DNA of 64,000 nucleotides from Shinella sp. SUS2 (GTDB lineage Bacteria > Pseudomonadota > Alphaproteobacteria > Rhizobiales > Rhizobiaceae), in NCBI RefSeq assembly GCF_001262505.1, contig NZ_KQ410736.1, positions 1 to 64,000 of the forward strand, written 5' to 3'. Both the position numbers and the translations under genes were made by a program. The notes below the pieces were generated by a model. It had not been told where the DNA came from. It saw only the letters and a list, made by a program, of their open reading frames with translations, and did not search any database. Position 1 is the first letter of the stretch, and every line of letters starts with the position of its first letter. Positions 41,738 through 55,968 of the stretch are shown one piece after another.

Positions 41738-43991
41738 AGGCCTGGGTTCCTGTGAGGACCGGCGGCAGATCGGCTGCACGGCCGGGGATCTTGGCATTGT
41801 TTTCCTTCACCACGATGGGAGCATCGGCGAAGGACTGGACGGCGCTTTCACGGATGAGGCCGGCGGAGTATCGCAAGGCCCGCAGCGTCTCGCGGATGCT
41901 CCAGAGAGCGAAGCGCGAGGTGCCCCAGAAGAAGCTGCGGCGCACCTGGCGACGGGCGATACGCTCCTGCAGTACCGCCTGGTCGGAATACATCAGCTCG
42001 GCGATCGCCAGGAAGGTTTCCGGCGTGCGCTCCTTGTAGGCGAAGCCATGCACCGCGCCCTCGCCGACTTCGCGGCTGGAACGGCAGACGACGTCGAAGG
42101 TGATGACCTGGCCGGCGCGGCGAAGCTCGATCGTCGCCTCAAGCGGGTTCTCGAGATCGATCTCCGGCGCCTTCTCGACGAATTCCACCGAGACGCCACC
42201 AAAGGAAGCATCCTGGATGATGACGTTGGAGAGCTTGCCACCGGCCTTCATCAATGCGTGGCGCTTGACCGGCAGGCGCTGGTTGCGGCGCAGTTCGCGG
42301 CGTTCGGCAACAGCACCGAGGGCAGCGCCGGCAAGGCCGAGATTGATGAGGTTCCAGCCCGCCACGATCATCAGCAGTTCGGTCGCGACCGGTTCCGTCA
42401 GGAAGCGGTAGCCGGAATAGAGCGCGGCCGCGAGAAGCAGGAAGAAGATGATGAAATAGGGTCGTGCCAGCGGCGAGAGCATGCTGCGGTCGAGCGTCTG
42501 GCCCTTGGCCGTCACATTGAAGGTGGGCTTGCGCGGGTTGCGGATCACGCTGACGATCGAGCCGAAGAGCAGCACCGACTGGACGTATTCGTAGAGCTCG
42601 GAGACCCAGGGCCAGCGCACGCGGCCGTAGAGGTAGCTCTGCATGGCAAAGGAGCCGACGAGATAGGTCACCGCATAGGAGGCGAATTCCAGGATATTGG
42701 CCTGGTAGATCTCCAGCGAGAAGAAGATGTAGAGCAGCGGCGAGAAGACGAAGGCAAGCCGCGACAGCGGGAACAGCCAGAAGAGATTGATGCCGGCATA
42801 GCAGATGCGCTGGGCGAGCGTCAGCCCCTTGGCGAGGAACGGCCGATTGAGGATGAGGATCTGCAGCATGCCCTGGCACCAGCGGGCGCGCTGGCCGATG
42901 AAGGACACGAAGGTTTCCGGCTGAAGCCCGGCGATCAGCGGCTTGTCGACATAGAGGCTGTGCCAGCCCTTGGAATGCAGCGCCAGCGCCGTTTCGCAAT
43001 CCTCGGTGATCGACTGGCCGGAAAAGCCGTTCGCCGCGACGAGCGCAGCGCGGCGCAGCACCGCCGCCGAGCCGCAGAAGAACGAGGCGTTCCACTTGTC
43101 GAGCCCGCGCTGCAGGATCGAATAGAACATCTCGTTTTCCGAGGGCATGCGCGCGAAGGTCTGGAGGTTCTTTTCGAGCGGATCGGGATTGAGGAAATAG
43201 TGCGGCGTCTGGACGAGGAAGAGCTTCTTGTCCTTGCGGAAATAGCCGACCGTCTCGCGCAGGAACTCGCGCACCGGGGCATGGTCGGCGTCGAAGACGA
43301 CGACCAGTTCGCCGTTCGACACCTTCAGGCCCTCGTTAAGATTGCCGGCCTTGGCATGGTCGTTCTGCTTGCGGGCATGATAGTGCACGCCGAGCGAGGC
43401 GCAGAGCGCCTTCAGCTGCTCGTGCCGGCGGATCGCCGCAATCGAGATGCGCGGATCCTTGTGGTTGCGCTTGGCCTCCGTGCCGCCGTCATCGAGCAGA
43501 TAGACGTTCAGCTTGTCCTTCGGATAGCGCAGCGACTTTGCTGCCGCGAGCGTGCCGGCGAGCAGTTCCGGCTCCTCGTTGTAGGACGGGATGAAGACGT
43601 CGACAGTCGGCAGGCTCGCCGCATCGCCCTCCTCCGGGCTTTCGCGCTTCACCGGATCGGCCAGCATGAAGAAGCTGATCGCCAGCATGGCGAGGCAGTA
43701 CATTTCCGCCAGATAGAGGACCAGGCCGGGAATGAAATTCAGCGGCTCGTAGATGCTCGGCAGCGTCTCGGTGGTGCGCCAGAACGCGTAGCGCATGGCG
43801 AGGATGCCGGCAAAGATGAAGGTGACGAGCCGGAAGGTCGCGCTCTTCGGGCGGGTCATCGCCAGAAACATCACGCCGAGCACGGCAAAACTCAAGATAA
43901 GCTGTGCCTGAAGGCTGATCGGCAGCCAGAGAAGGAACAGCCCGAACATGCCGGCGGGAATCGCCAGCCATTTGACGCACGTCATGTGCAT
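41730..43991 (-). CDS. bcsA: Cellulose synthase catalytic subunit BcsA (PilZ-controlled)
   Basis: A 753-residue membrane glycosyltransferase (GT2). Catalytic motifs are intact: DDG at 167-169, DAD at 234-236, TED at 329-331 and QRARW at 367-371. Hydrophobic helices flank the GT domain. A PilZ domain follows (about 565-665; RRNQR then DASFGG), giving activation by cyclic di-GMP. ATG at 43991 is chosen with GGGG upstream; an ATG two codons later is also possible. First gene of a bcsA-bcsB-bcsK-like-bcsN operon. The reaction is UDP-glucose polymerisation into beta-1,4-glucan, exported through its own channel. Confidence 0.96.
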   Translation of the reverse strand: MHMTCVKWLAIPAGMFGLFLLWLPISLQAQLILSFAVLGVMFLAMTRPKSATFRLVTFIFAGILAMRYAFWRTTETLPSIYEPLNFIPGLVLYLAEMYCLAMLAISFFMLADPVKRESPEEGDAASLPTVDVFIPSYNEEPELLAGTLAAAKSLRYPKDKLNVYLLDDGGTEAKRNHKDPRISIAAIRRHEQLKALCASLGVHYHARKQNDHAKAGNLNEGLKVSNGELVVVFDADHAPVREFLRETVGYFRKDKKLFLVQTPHYFLNPDPLEKNLQTFARMPSENEMFYSILQRGLDKWNASFFCGSAAVLRRAALVAANGFSGQSITEDCETALALHSKGWHSLYVDKPLIAGLQPETFVSFIGQRARWCQGMLQILILNRPFLAKGLTLAQRICYAGINLFWLFPLSRLAFVFSPLLYIFFSLEIYQANILEFASYAVTYLVGSFAMQSYLYGRVRWPWVSELYEYVQSVLLFGSIVSVIRNPRKPTFNVTAKGQTLDRSMLSPLARPYFIIFFLLLAAALYSGYRFLTEPVATELLMIVAGWNLINLGLAGAALGAVAERRELRRNQRLPVKRHALMKAGGKLSNVIIQDASFGGVSVEFVEKAPEIDLENPLEATIELRRAGQVITFDVVCRSSREVGEGAVHGFAYKERTPETFLAIAELMYSDQAVLQERIARRQVRRSFFWGTSRFALWSIRETLRALRYSAGLIRESAVQSFADAPIVVKENNAKIPGRAADLPPVLTGTQAYG

Positions 43992-44391
43992 TTGAAGAAC
44001 CCCATTTGCATCGCGGCAGCGCGTCATGCGGACCGGTTCCGAACAGGAACGGGAGGACATTAGGGATCTATTGGTCAATGGATTCCTAATGGAGTGCCAA
44101 AACGGGAATGGCGCCAAAAGCGTGGTAAAGGAAGGGTTTACGCAGCGTCAGGGGTGGGCGGAAACAGGAGATTGCGGTCGTCCGGGCAGGCCAGGATTTG
44201 GCGGACGAAGAGCAGTGCCGACGGGAAGCCCGGCAACAGCTCCGAGCAGGCAGTCCCAACTATGGGCGCGTTCGGCGTGATCGACCCAGAAATCGAAAAC
44301 CACCGGCAGCCGCTCCCGCGGCGTTGGGAGAAAGGGGAGGAACGACGGCGCCATGGTGCCGAAGCCGACTGCTGCGAATGAAGGGAGGGAT
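43992..44391. promoter_or_regulatory. Upstream region of the bcs operon
   Basis: A gap of about 400 bases between the bcsA start and the tRNA-trailing hairpin. Open frames here are short, overlap the tRNA or lack protein character. It should hold the bcs promoter; no exact consensus promoter was recognised. Confidence 0.5.
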
Positions 44392-44444
44392 ATTCCTCTC
44401 TCCCGATAAGTCCTATCGAAAACAACTTATCAGGAGAGAGGAAT
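44392..44444. repeat. Long imperfect palindrome abutting the 3' end of tRNA-His
   Basis: Arms of 12 (ATTCCTCTCTCC / GGAGAGAGGAAT) then, after a c/a mismatch, 7 more (GATAAGT / ACTTATC), a 13-base loop, ending exactly at the final A of the tRNA CCA. On the minus strand it is the 3' trailer hairpin of the tRNA. No T-run follows. Confidence 0.6.
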
Positions 44445-44520
44445 GGTACGGTTGAGTGGGGTCGAACCACCGACCTCAGGTGCCACAAACCTGCGCTCTA
44501 ACCAACTGAGCTACAACCGC
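44444..44520 (-). tRNA. tRNA-His (GTG anticodon)
   Basis: A 77-base cloverleaf including encoded CCA. Acceptor GCGGTTG pairs with CAACCGT, D-stem GCTC/GAGC, anticodon stem CAGGT/ACCTG with loop TTGTGGC placing GTG at 34-36, T-arm GGTGG-TTCGACC-CCACT. Discriminator base 73 is A and the base before G1 is T, so no G-1 is encoded: the alphaproteobacterial form of tRNA-His. Confidence 0.97.
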
Positions 44521-44606
44521 ACAAGGGCGCGTCAACCGCGCTTGGTGCGTCACATACGGGCAGTCGCACCATTTTTCAAGCCTTTTTTTAGAGGCTTGCA
44601 CAAACG

Positions 44607-44636
44607 AAAATGGCCAGACGATCGTCTGGCCATTTT
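44607..44636 (-). terminator. Terminator of the phasin gene
   Basis: A perfect 30-base palindrome with 15-base arms (AAAATGGCCAGACGA). It is symmetrical, ending in TTTT on both strands, so it can stop transcripts from either side. It lies 33 bases after the phasin stop codon. Confidence 0.88.
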
Positions 44637-44669
44637 ATCACGACGTGGAAAACCGCGCTATCGTCCGTA

Positions 44670-45119
44670 TCAGACGGCCTTGAAGGACTTCATGGCCTTC
44701 TCGGCGGCAGACTTGCCGGGAGCGGTGACCTTCTCGGCAACCTTCTTGGAGGTTTCCTGCAGGGTCTTGGCCTGCTCGACGGCGACCTCAGCCTGCTTGC
44801 GCAGGAAGGCGGTCTGCAGTTCGAAGAGTTCGGAAACGGACTTCACACCAAGCAGGGCTTCCATGTGCGAAAGCGAATTTTCGGCATTGGTGCGCAGCGC
44901 TTCGATGGCCTTGAGACCGAGTTCGACGGAGCCGGCCTGGGCGCTTTCGAGCGTCGCTTCGACGGTCTTGGTGGCGTCTTCGGCAGCTTCCTTCATCTTG
45001 GCATAGGCTTCCTTGGTCTGCGCGGCGCCCTTTTCGGCGAACTCGCGGAAGCTCTCGGAGAACTTGCTCGGGTCGATGGATGCGATGGAGAATACGTCGT
45101 CGGTCTTCTTGGTAGCCAT
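44670..45119 (-). CDS. Phasin family protein
   Basis: A 149-residue, mostly helical, amphipathic protein of the phasin_2 family: FSIASIDPSKFSESFREFAEKGAAQTKEAYAKMKEAAED, then VELGLKAIEALRTNAENSLSHMEALLGVKSVSEL and FLRKQAEVAVEQAKTLQE. Phasins coat polyhydroxyalkanoate granules and fix their size. A TGCA-rich dyad lies 75-105 bases upstream (45194-45224). Context with acetoacetate-CoA ligase in the window supports a storage-polymer role. Confidence 0.93.
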   Translation of the reverse strand: MATKKTDDVFSIASIDPSKFSESFREFAEKGAAQTKEAYAKMKEAAEDATKTVEATLESAQAGSVELGLKAIEALRTNAENSLSHMEALLGVKSVSELFELQTAFLRKQAEVAVEQAKTLQETSKKVAEKVTAPGKSAAEKAMKSFKAV

Positions 45120-45193
45120 TGTCTGCGCTCCTTGGTTTGGCCCTCTCTAGAGGCGCCGTGTTCTTGGATGGCTTCTATATAGTCGATCTTCTT

Positions 45194-45224
45194 TTGCATT
45201 GCAACAAAATTGTGCAACGCACAA
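45194..45224 (-). promoter_or_regulatory. TGCA-rich dyad upstream of the phasin gene (candidate PhaR site)
   Basis: The sequence contains TTGCA, CAA, a 2-base centre, TTG, TGCAA, giving overlapping inverted repeats TTGC...GCAA (45199-45217). TGC/GCA-rich dyads of this type are targets of the storage-polymer repressor PhaR upstream of phasin genes in alphaproteobacteria. Assignment is by resemblance. Confidence 0.5.
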
Positions 45225-45362
45225 AAACCCACATGGCCGTTAACCCTTCTGCCTGAAAGCTCGGGGCTTTGCGGGCCAGGCGCTGGACCCTCCGCCTGTG
45301 CGTCGCTATTAATAAAGCGTTAATCGAAAGCCGGGACGCCGGAAGCCAGAACAGGCCTGAAC

Positions 45363-49055
<3,693 letters not shown>

Positions 49056-49144
49056 ACCGATTGGATTAGAGCGGGGGAACGAGGGCAAGGCGCAATGACG
49101 ACCCCCTCGCCCGGCTCCCGCCGCCTCGTCCGCGAGGTTTCCGC

Positions 49145-50905
49145 GTGACGCGGGGTGATGGGAAACCGTTCGTGGCGCCTGCCTGCCGAAGGACCCCTTT
49201 TCCCGAGGTGAACGCCTTGCAGGTATCTTCCGAAAGCGTACCCAGGCCGGTGCTCGGCCGCAGGACCGGTGCGCGGCGCCATCCGTTCTTGTCGGCCTCC
49301 GCCATACTGGCAGCCGCCATCGTGCTGATGCCGGCGATCGCCATCGTCGTCATCGCCGCGACCGGCGGCACCGACAACTGGCCCCATCTTCTCAGCAATG
49401 TGATCCCGCGCGCGACGTTGCGCACGCTGATCCTTCTTGCCGGCGTCGGCACGATCACGGCGATCGTTGGTGTCGTCACGGCCTGGCTGGTGGCGAGCTG
49501 CGAGTTTCCCGGGCGGCGCCTGCTCTCCGGCCTGCTCGTGCTGCCGCTCGCCATTCCCGCCTATCTCGGCGCCTATGCCTTTGCCGAATTCTTCTCCTTC
49601 ACCGGTCCGGTACAGACGGCCTATCGCGCACTGTTCGGCTTTCAGACGAGCCGCGACTACTGGTTTCCGGAGGTGCGCACCACGGGCGGGGCGATGCTGG
49701 TGCTGTCCAGCGTGCTCTATCCCTATATCTACCTTTCCGCCCGCTCGATGTTCCTGATGCAGGGCCGGGCGGCGGCCGACGTGGCGCGCACGCTCGGCGC
49801 GGGGCCACTCAAGGTGTTTGCGAAGATCCAGATTCCCATGGCGCGGCCGGCGATCATGGTCGGGTTGACGCTGGTTGCCATGGAGACGCTGAACGATATC
49901 GGCGCAGTGGAATATCTCGGCGTGCAGACGCTCACCTTCTCGATCTTCGACACCTGGCTCAACCGTGGCAGCCTTGCCGGGGCGGCGCAGATCGCCTGCA
50001 TCATGCTGGTCTTCGTCATCTGCCTGATGATGGTGGAGCGCGCCGCGCGCCGCCGGCAGCGCTTTTCCAGCCAGAAGACGACGGCGGCCGTACACGATTC
50101 CGTGCGCCTGAAGCTTGCCGGCTGGACGAAATGGGCGGCCAGCCTCGCATGCCTTCTACCGCCACTCATCGGCTTTGCCATTCCCGTCTTCGTGCTCGGC
50201 GGATATGCGGCGCGCCGGCTGGAGCAGTTCGCCTCCACACGCCTTCTTTCCGCGCTCTGGCACAGCGTCCTTGTTTCGGGCTCGACGGCCCTTGTCGCGG
50301 TTCTGCTCGCCTTTCTGCTCGCCTATGCCGCGCGCACCACCCGCTCGCGCCTGAATGCCGCCGCCGGACGCTTCGCCTCCTTCGGCTATGGCGTGCCGGG
50401 CACGGTGCTGGCCATGGGCGTGCTGATCCCGCTTGCCAATTTCGACAATGCCGTCGACGCGTTCCTGCGCGCACAGTTCGGCATATCGACCGGCCTTTTG
50501 CTCTCCGGCACCGGCTTTGCCATCATCTATGCCTGCACGGTGCGCTTTCTCACCATGGCGGAAGGCACGATCGACGCGGGCTTCCACAAGCTCTCCCCGC
50601 ATCTCGACATGGCGGCGCGCACGCTGGGGCGCACCAGCAGCCAGACCCTCTGGAGCGTGCTCCTGCCCATGATGCGCCCGGCAACGCTGACCGCAGCGCT
50701 GCTCGTCTTCATCGAGACCATGAAGGAACTGTCGGCGACGATCATGCTGCGCCCGTTCAACTTCAACACGCTGGCGACGCTGGTCTACGAGGACGCCTCG
50801 CGGGCGAAGGTGGAGGATGCCGGCGTGCCCGCCATCATCATCGTCGCGGTCGGGCTCATTCCCGTCTTCCTCGTCTCGCGATCGCTCGACCGGAAGGGTG
50901 GATAA
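49145..50905 (+). CDS. fbpB: Two-module ferric iron ABC permease (FbpB-like)
   Basis: A permease of up to 586 residues with two repeats of about six transmembrane helices, as in FbpB/SfuB. Each half has an EAA-type loop (DVARTLGAGPLKVFAKIQIPMARPAIM about 215-240; DMAARTLGRTSSQTLWSVLLPMMRPA about 495-520). It is the membrane channel expected to work with the FbpA protein encoded at 30580 and an FbpC ATPase that is not in this window. The start is uncertain: GTG at 49145 has GAGG seven bases upstream; a GTG at 49208 is an alternative nearer to the first helix. Confidence 0.88.
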   Translation: MTRGDGKPFVAPACRRTPFPEVNALQVSSESVPRPVLGRRTGARRHPFLSASAILAAAIVLMPAIAIVVIAATGGTDNWPHLLSNVIPRATLRTLILLAGVGTITAIVGVVTAWLVASCEFPGRRLLSGLLVLPLAIPAYLGAYAFAEFFSFTGPVQTAYRALFGFQTSRDYWFPEVRTTGGAMLVLSSVLYPYIYLSARSMFLMQGRAAADVARTLGAGPLKVFAKIQIPMARPAIMVGLTLVAMETLNDIGAVEYLGVQTLTFSIFDTWLNRGSLAGAAQIACIMLVFVICLMMVERAARRRQRFSSQKTTAAVHDSVRLKLAGWTKWAASLACLLPPLIGFAIPVFVLGGYAARRLEQFASTRLLSALWHSVLVSGSTALVAVLLAFLLAYAARTTRSRLNAAAGRFASFGYGVPGTVLAMGVLIPLANFDNAVDAFLRAQFGISTGLLLSGTGFAIIYACTVRFLTMAEGTIDAGFHKLSPHLDMAARTLGRTSSQTLWSVLLPMMRPATLTAALLVFIETMKELSATIMLRPFNFNTLATLVYEDASRAKVEDAGVPAIIIVAVGLIPVFLVSRSLDRKGG

Positions 50906-50930
50906 AAAATAGGGCGGCATAAGCCGCCCC
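50905..50930. terminator. Hairpin terminator after fbpB
   Basis: GGGCGGC / GCCGCCC stem with a 4-base loop, immediately after the fbpB stop. The T-run lies on the minus strand (TATTTTTT), so it best stops minus-strand transcripts coming from the acetoacetate-CoA ligase gene, but the hairpin also sits at the fbpB 3' end. Confidence 0.6.
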
Positions 50931-51151
50931 GATAGTTGAATGCTGTCCAACAAAAGCGTGGTGAACGGCTTCATGCCATCGGGGTCGGGTGCGACCGGAA
51001 CGCCCGTCATCGGGCGCGCTCAAGTTGGCACGACCTTGCGCCATTCCGGCTTAACAAATCCTTACCTGACCAGTTCCGGCACAAACCTTTCGTTCACAAC
51101 TTCGAAAACTTGGTTAATGCCGAAGGCCGAAATCGTTAACGCGCAAGACGC

Positions 51152-53104
<1,953 letters not shown>

Positions 53105-53286
53105 GCTTTCCTCCACTCCATGGCTTTCGTATAGCATGTTGCGCCGCAGTATAAAGTGGCGAACGCCGGTTCACGCCGTTGCCGGACGCAATTCCGCCAT
53201 GGCGCCATTTGATTTCTTCGCCCCAAGCGCCTATCCCCGTTCGCTTGAAATGATGTGAACGCTGCCGGCAAAGGACCTGCATCCGA

Positions 53287-55128
53287 ATGACCCTTTCCCG
53301 TTTCATCCAGTCGCGGCATTTCGTGCGGGGAATTCTTGTCGTTCTGGTGCTGTTTGCCGCGGTGCGCATCGGCTTTCCCTTCCTCGTCCAGACCGACACG
53401 GTCGGCAGGGAGATCGAACGGACGCTCGAAGCCTGGACGGGCGCCGATGTGGATATCGGAAACGAAGCGGAGTTCGCGTTCTGGCCCTATCCGCGTGTGA
53501 CGCTCGGCAATGTGCGGATCACCGCCGCGGCCGACAGGAGCGAGCTTGCGCATGTCGACGCCATCTCGGCGAGCTTCGACCTCTTCGGCGCAGTGCGCGG
53601 CAAACCGGTCTTCAGCGATTTCGATCTGATCCGGCCGACGATCCATGTCGGCTGGGATGCCGAGGGGGTATTCAACTGGCGCCACAGCGGCTGGCTGATG
53701 CAGGCGATCGACGCGACCAAATCAGCGCCGGAGGGGCAAGCGATACCGGAGCTGCCGGAGGAGCGTATCGGCACGATCAACGTGGTCGACGGCGTCATCG
53801 AGGTCGCGCAGGACGACGGGGCAGCGCCTTTCCGCATGTCGGATATCAACGGCAACATCGACTGGCCAGCCCTCAGGCGGCCGCTCGACCTCACGCTCTC
53901 CGGCATCGTCAACGGCGAGATGAGCCGCTGGACCTTCGGCTGCGACCAGCCGCTCGCCCTGCTCGCAGGCCTCAATGCCAATGTCCGCACCAACCTTTCC
54001 GCCGATCCGACGACGATGACCTTCGAGGGCATCGCCAATCTTTCGACCAACGCCTTCATCGCCGGCAACATGACGCTGTCGACGCCGTCGCTCGGGCACC
54101 TGCTTGCCTGGCAGGGCAAGGAAATCCCCTCCGTCGGCAATCTCGGCCATATCAATGCCGAGGCGAAGGTGACGACGGCAGGCTACACGGCCAAGCTGGA
54201 AAATCTGAAGCTCACCCTCGACAATGCGCAGGCGACCGGCGTGCTCGACGTCAACATGCCGCCGGACGGCCTGCCGCAGGTGGGCGGCACGCTGGCCTTC
54301 GACCGGATCGACCTGCGCGCCTTCCTGACCGCCCTCTCGCCGCTTCCCGGCGCCGACCAGACCACGACCGGTATCGACACCGCCTTCATCCATCAATTCG
54401 GCATGGACCTGCGGCTTTCCGCCAAAAGCGCGGACTTCGCGCCCTTCTCCCTGCAGGACCTTGCTGCCGGCATGCGCATCGAAAATGGCCGTGCCTCCTT
54501 CGATGTCGGCGATAGCCAGTTCATGGACGGGCGCATGACCGGGCGCATCGCGCTCACCGAACAGGGCTTTCGCGGCGGCGGGCGCCTGCAGATGTCGCTG
54601 AGCAACGTCGATATCGGTGCGATCGTCAACACGCTCGCCCTGCCCGGGCCGCTGCCTTCCGGACGAGGATCTGCGGATTTCGAACTGTCGACGGATCGGC
54701 CGCTCTGGGCGACGACGGCTTCGGACATGTCCGGCCAGTTCCGGCTGGCCATGGGACCGGGCACGCTCACCCATTTCAACCGTCAGGCCTTCGAGGAACG
54801 GGCGGCGAAAAACGCGTTCTTCAATTTCTCGGAAGCTTCGGAGGGATCGTTTGATTTCGTGCGGGCCGATGTGGAGGCCAAGCTGGACCGGGGCCTTGCC
54901 GAACTGACCAAGGCACAGATCGAAGGCAACGAGAAGCTGCTGACTCTGTCCGGCATGATCCCCTATCGCAGCGGCAGCGTAGCGCTGGCCGGCACGCTCG
55001 CCGACCGGCCCCAGGCGGATGCCGCCGTCGTCGTCACGCCGGCGATCAGCTTCTTCGTCGGCGGTTCCTGGCCGGAGCCGGTGATCTCGCCGATCTCCAT
55101 CCTGACGGGGCAGCAACCCCGCCAGTAG
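53287..55128 (+). CDS. AsmA-family membrane-anchored protein
   Basis: A 613-residue protein with one N-terminal transmembrane helix (about 13-35, FVRGILVVLVLFAAVRIGF) followed by an AsmA-type periplasmic body rich in beta-strands: GREIERTLEAWTGADVDIGNEAEFAFWPYPRVTLGNVRI is the family signature, and the C-terminal AsmA_2-type stretch (FNRQAFEERAAKNAFFNFSEASEGSFDFVRADVEAKLDRG) is present. AsmA proteins are thought to transport lipids between the inner and outer membranes. It is divergent from the acetoacetate-CoA ligase gene. Confidence 0.88.
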   Translation: MTLSRFIQSRHFVRGILVVLVLFAAVRIGFPFLVQTDTVGREIERTLEAWTGADVDIGNEAEFAFWPYPRVTLGNVRITAAADRSELAHVDAISASFDLFGAVRGKPVFSDFDLIRPTIHVGWDAEGVFNWRHSGWLMQAIDATKSAPEGQAIPELPEERIGTINVVDGVIEVAQDDGAAPFRMSDINGNIDWPALRRPLDLTLSGIVNGEMSRWTFGCDQPLALLAGLNANVRTNLSADPTTMTFEGIANLSTNAFIAGNMTLSTPSLGHLLAWQGKEIPSVGNLGHINAEAKVTTAGYTAKLENLKLTLDNAQATGVLDVNMPPDGLPQVGGTLAFDRIDLRAFLTALSPLPGADQTTTGIDTAFIHQFGMDLRLSAKSADFAPFSLQDLAAGMRIENGRASFDVGDSQFMDGRMTGRIALTEQGFRGGGRLQMSLSNVDIGAIVNTLALPGPLPSGRGSADFELSTDRPLWATTASDMSGQFRLAMGPGTLTHFNRQAFEERAAKNAFFNFSEASEGSFDFVRADVEAKLDRGLAELTKAQIEGNEKLLTLSGMIPYRSGSVALAGTLADRPQADAAVVVTPAISFFVGGSWPEPVISPISILTGQQPRQ

Positions 55129-55145
55129 GCTTCCTGAGGCAAGCC

Positions 55146-55964
55146 TCAGCGGCCGGCGAAGGCCGCCTGTTCGTCGCGCAGGCGCTGCACCTCGCGCCGC
55201 TTCGTCATGATCGACGCGATGACGACACCGATGGCGACAAGGCCGATGAGCAGCGTACACGCCGCGTTGATTTCCGGCGTCACGCCGAGGCGTACCTGGC
55301 TGTAGATCTTCATCGGCAAGGTCGTCGCCCCCGGACCGGAGGTGAAGCTGGAAATGACGAGGTCGTCGAGCGACAACGTGAGGGCCAGCATCCAGCCGGA
55401 CAACACGGCAGGCGCAATGATCGGCAACGTCACCTCGAGGAAGGTTTTCACAGGAGTGGCGCCAAGATCCATCGCCGCCTCCTCGACCGAACGATCGAAG
55501 GAGAGCAGGCGCGACTGGACCACGACGGTGACGAAGCACATCGAGAAGGTGATGTGCGCCAGCGTCACCGTGACGAAGCCGCGATCGAAGCCGATGGCAA
55601 CGAAAAGCAGGAGCAGCGAGAGGCCGGTGATGACCTCGGGCATGACGAGCGGTGCGTAGACCATGCCGGAGAACAGCAGCCGGCCGCGGAAGCGCGTATA
55701 GCGCGTCAGCGCCAGCGCTGCCATGGTGCCGAGAGCGGTCGCGACGGTCGCCGAGAGCAACGCCACGCGAATCGTCACCCAGGCGGCATCCATCAGGCCC
55801 TGGTTGTTGAAGAGCGAGACGTACCACTTCGTCGAAAAACCGGCCCAGACGGTGACAAGCTTCGATTCGTTGAACGAGAAGACGACCAGAAGCACGATCG
55901 GCAGATAGAGGAAGGAAAAGCCGAGAACGACCGAGGCGATGTTGAAACGGGACCAGGTGTTCAT
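55146..55964 (-). CDS. potI: Putrescine ABC transporter permease PotI
   Basis: A 272-residue permease starting MNTWSRFNIASVVLGFSFLYLPIVLLVVFSFNES, the PotI/PotC N-terminus. About six transmembrane helices and an EAA loop (VEEAAMDLGATPVKTFLEVTLPIIAPAV). The conserved LSLDDLVISSFTSGPGATTLPM motif follows. ATG at 55964 starts five bases after the potH stop codon. Last gene of the potFGHI operon. Confidence 0.94.
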   Translation of the reverse strand: MNTWSRFNIASVVLGFSFLYLPIVLLVVFSFNESKLVTVWAGFSTKWYVSLFNNQGLMDAAWVTIRVALLSATVATALGTMAALALTRYTRFRGRLLFSGMVYAPLVMPEVITGLSLLLLFVAIGFDRGFVTVTLAHITFSMCFVTVVVQSRLLSFDRSVEEAAMDLGATPVKTFLEVTLPIIAPAVLSGWMLALTLSLDDLVISSFTSGPGATTLPMKIYSQVRLGVTPEINAACTLLIGLVAIGVVIASIMTKRREVQRLRDEQAAFAGR

Positions 55965-55968
55965 GGGC

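Noticed and set aside
39308-44063. Plus-strand open frames opposite bcsA and bcsB
   Set aside because: No recognisable motifs and no ribosome binding sites; the minus-strand genes carry intact cellulose synthase signatures.
44138-44488. Minus-strand open frame between tRNA-His and bcsA
   Set aside because: It overlaps the tRNA gene and the trailer palindrome and shows no domain or ribosome binding site.
51025-51045. Sigma-54-like promoter (TGGCACG then TTGC) near the acetoacetate-CoA ligase gene
   Set aside because: The spacing between the GG and GC elements is one base short of the required distance, and it is not upstream of a correctly oriented gene.
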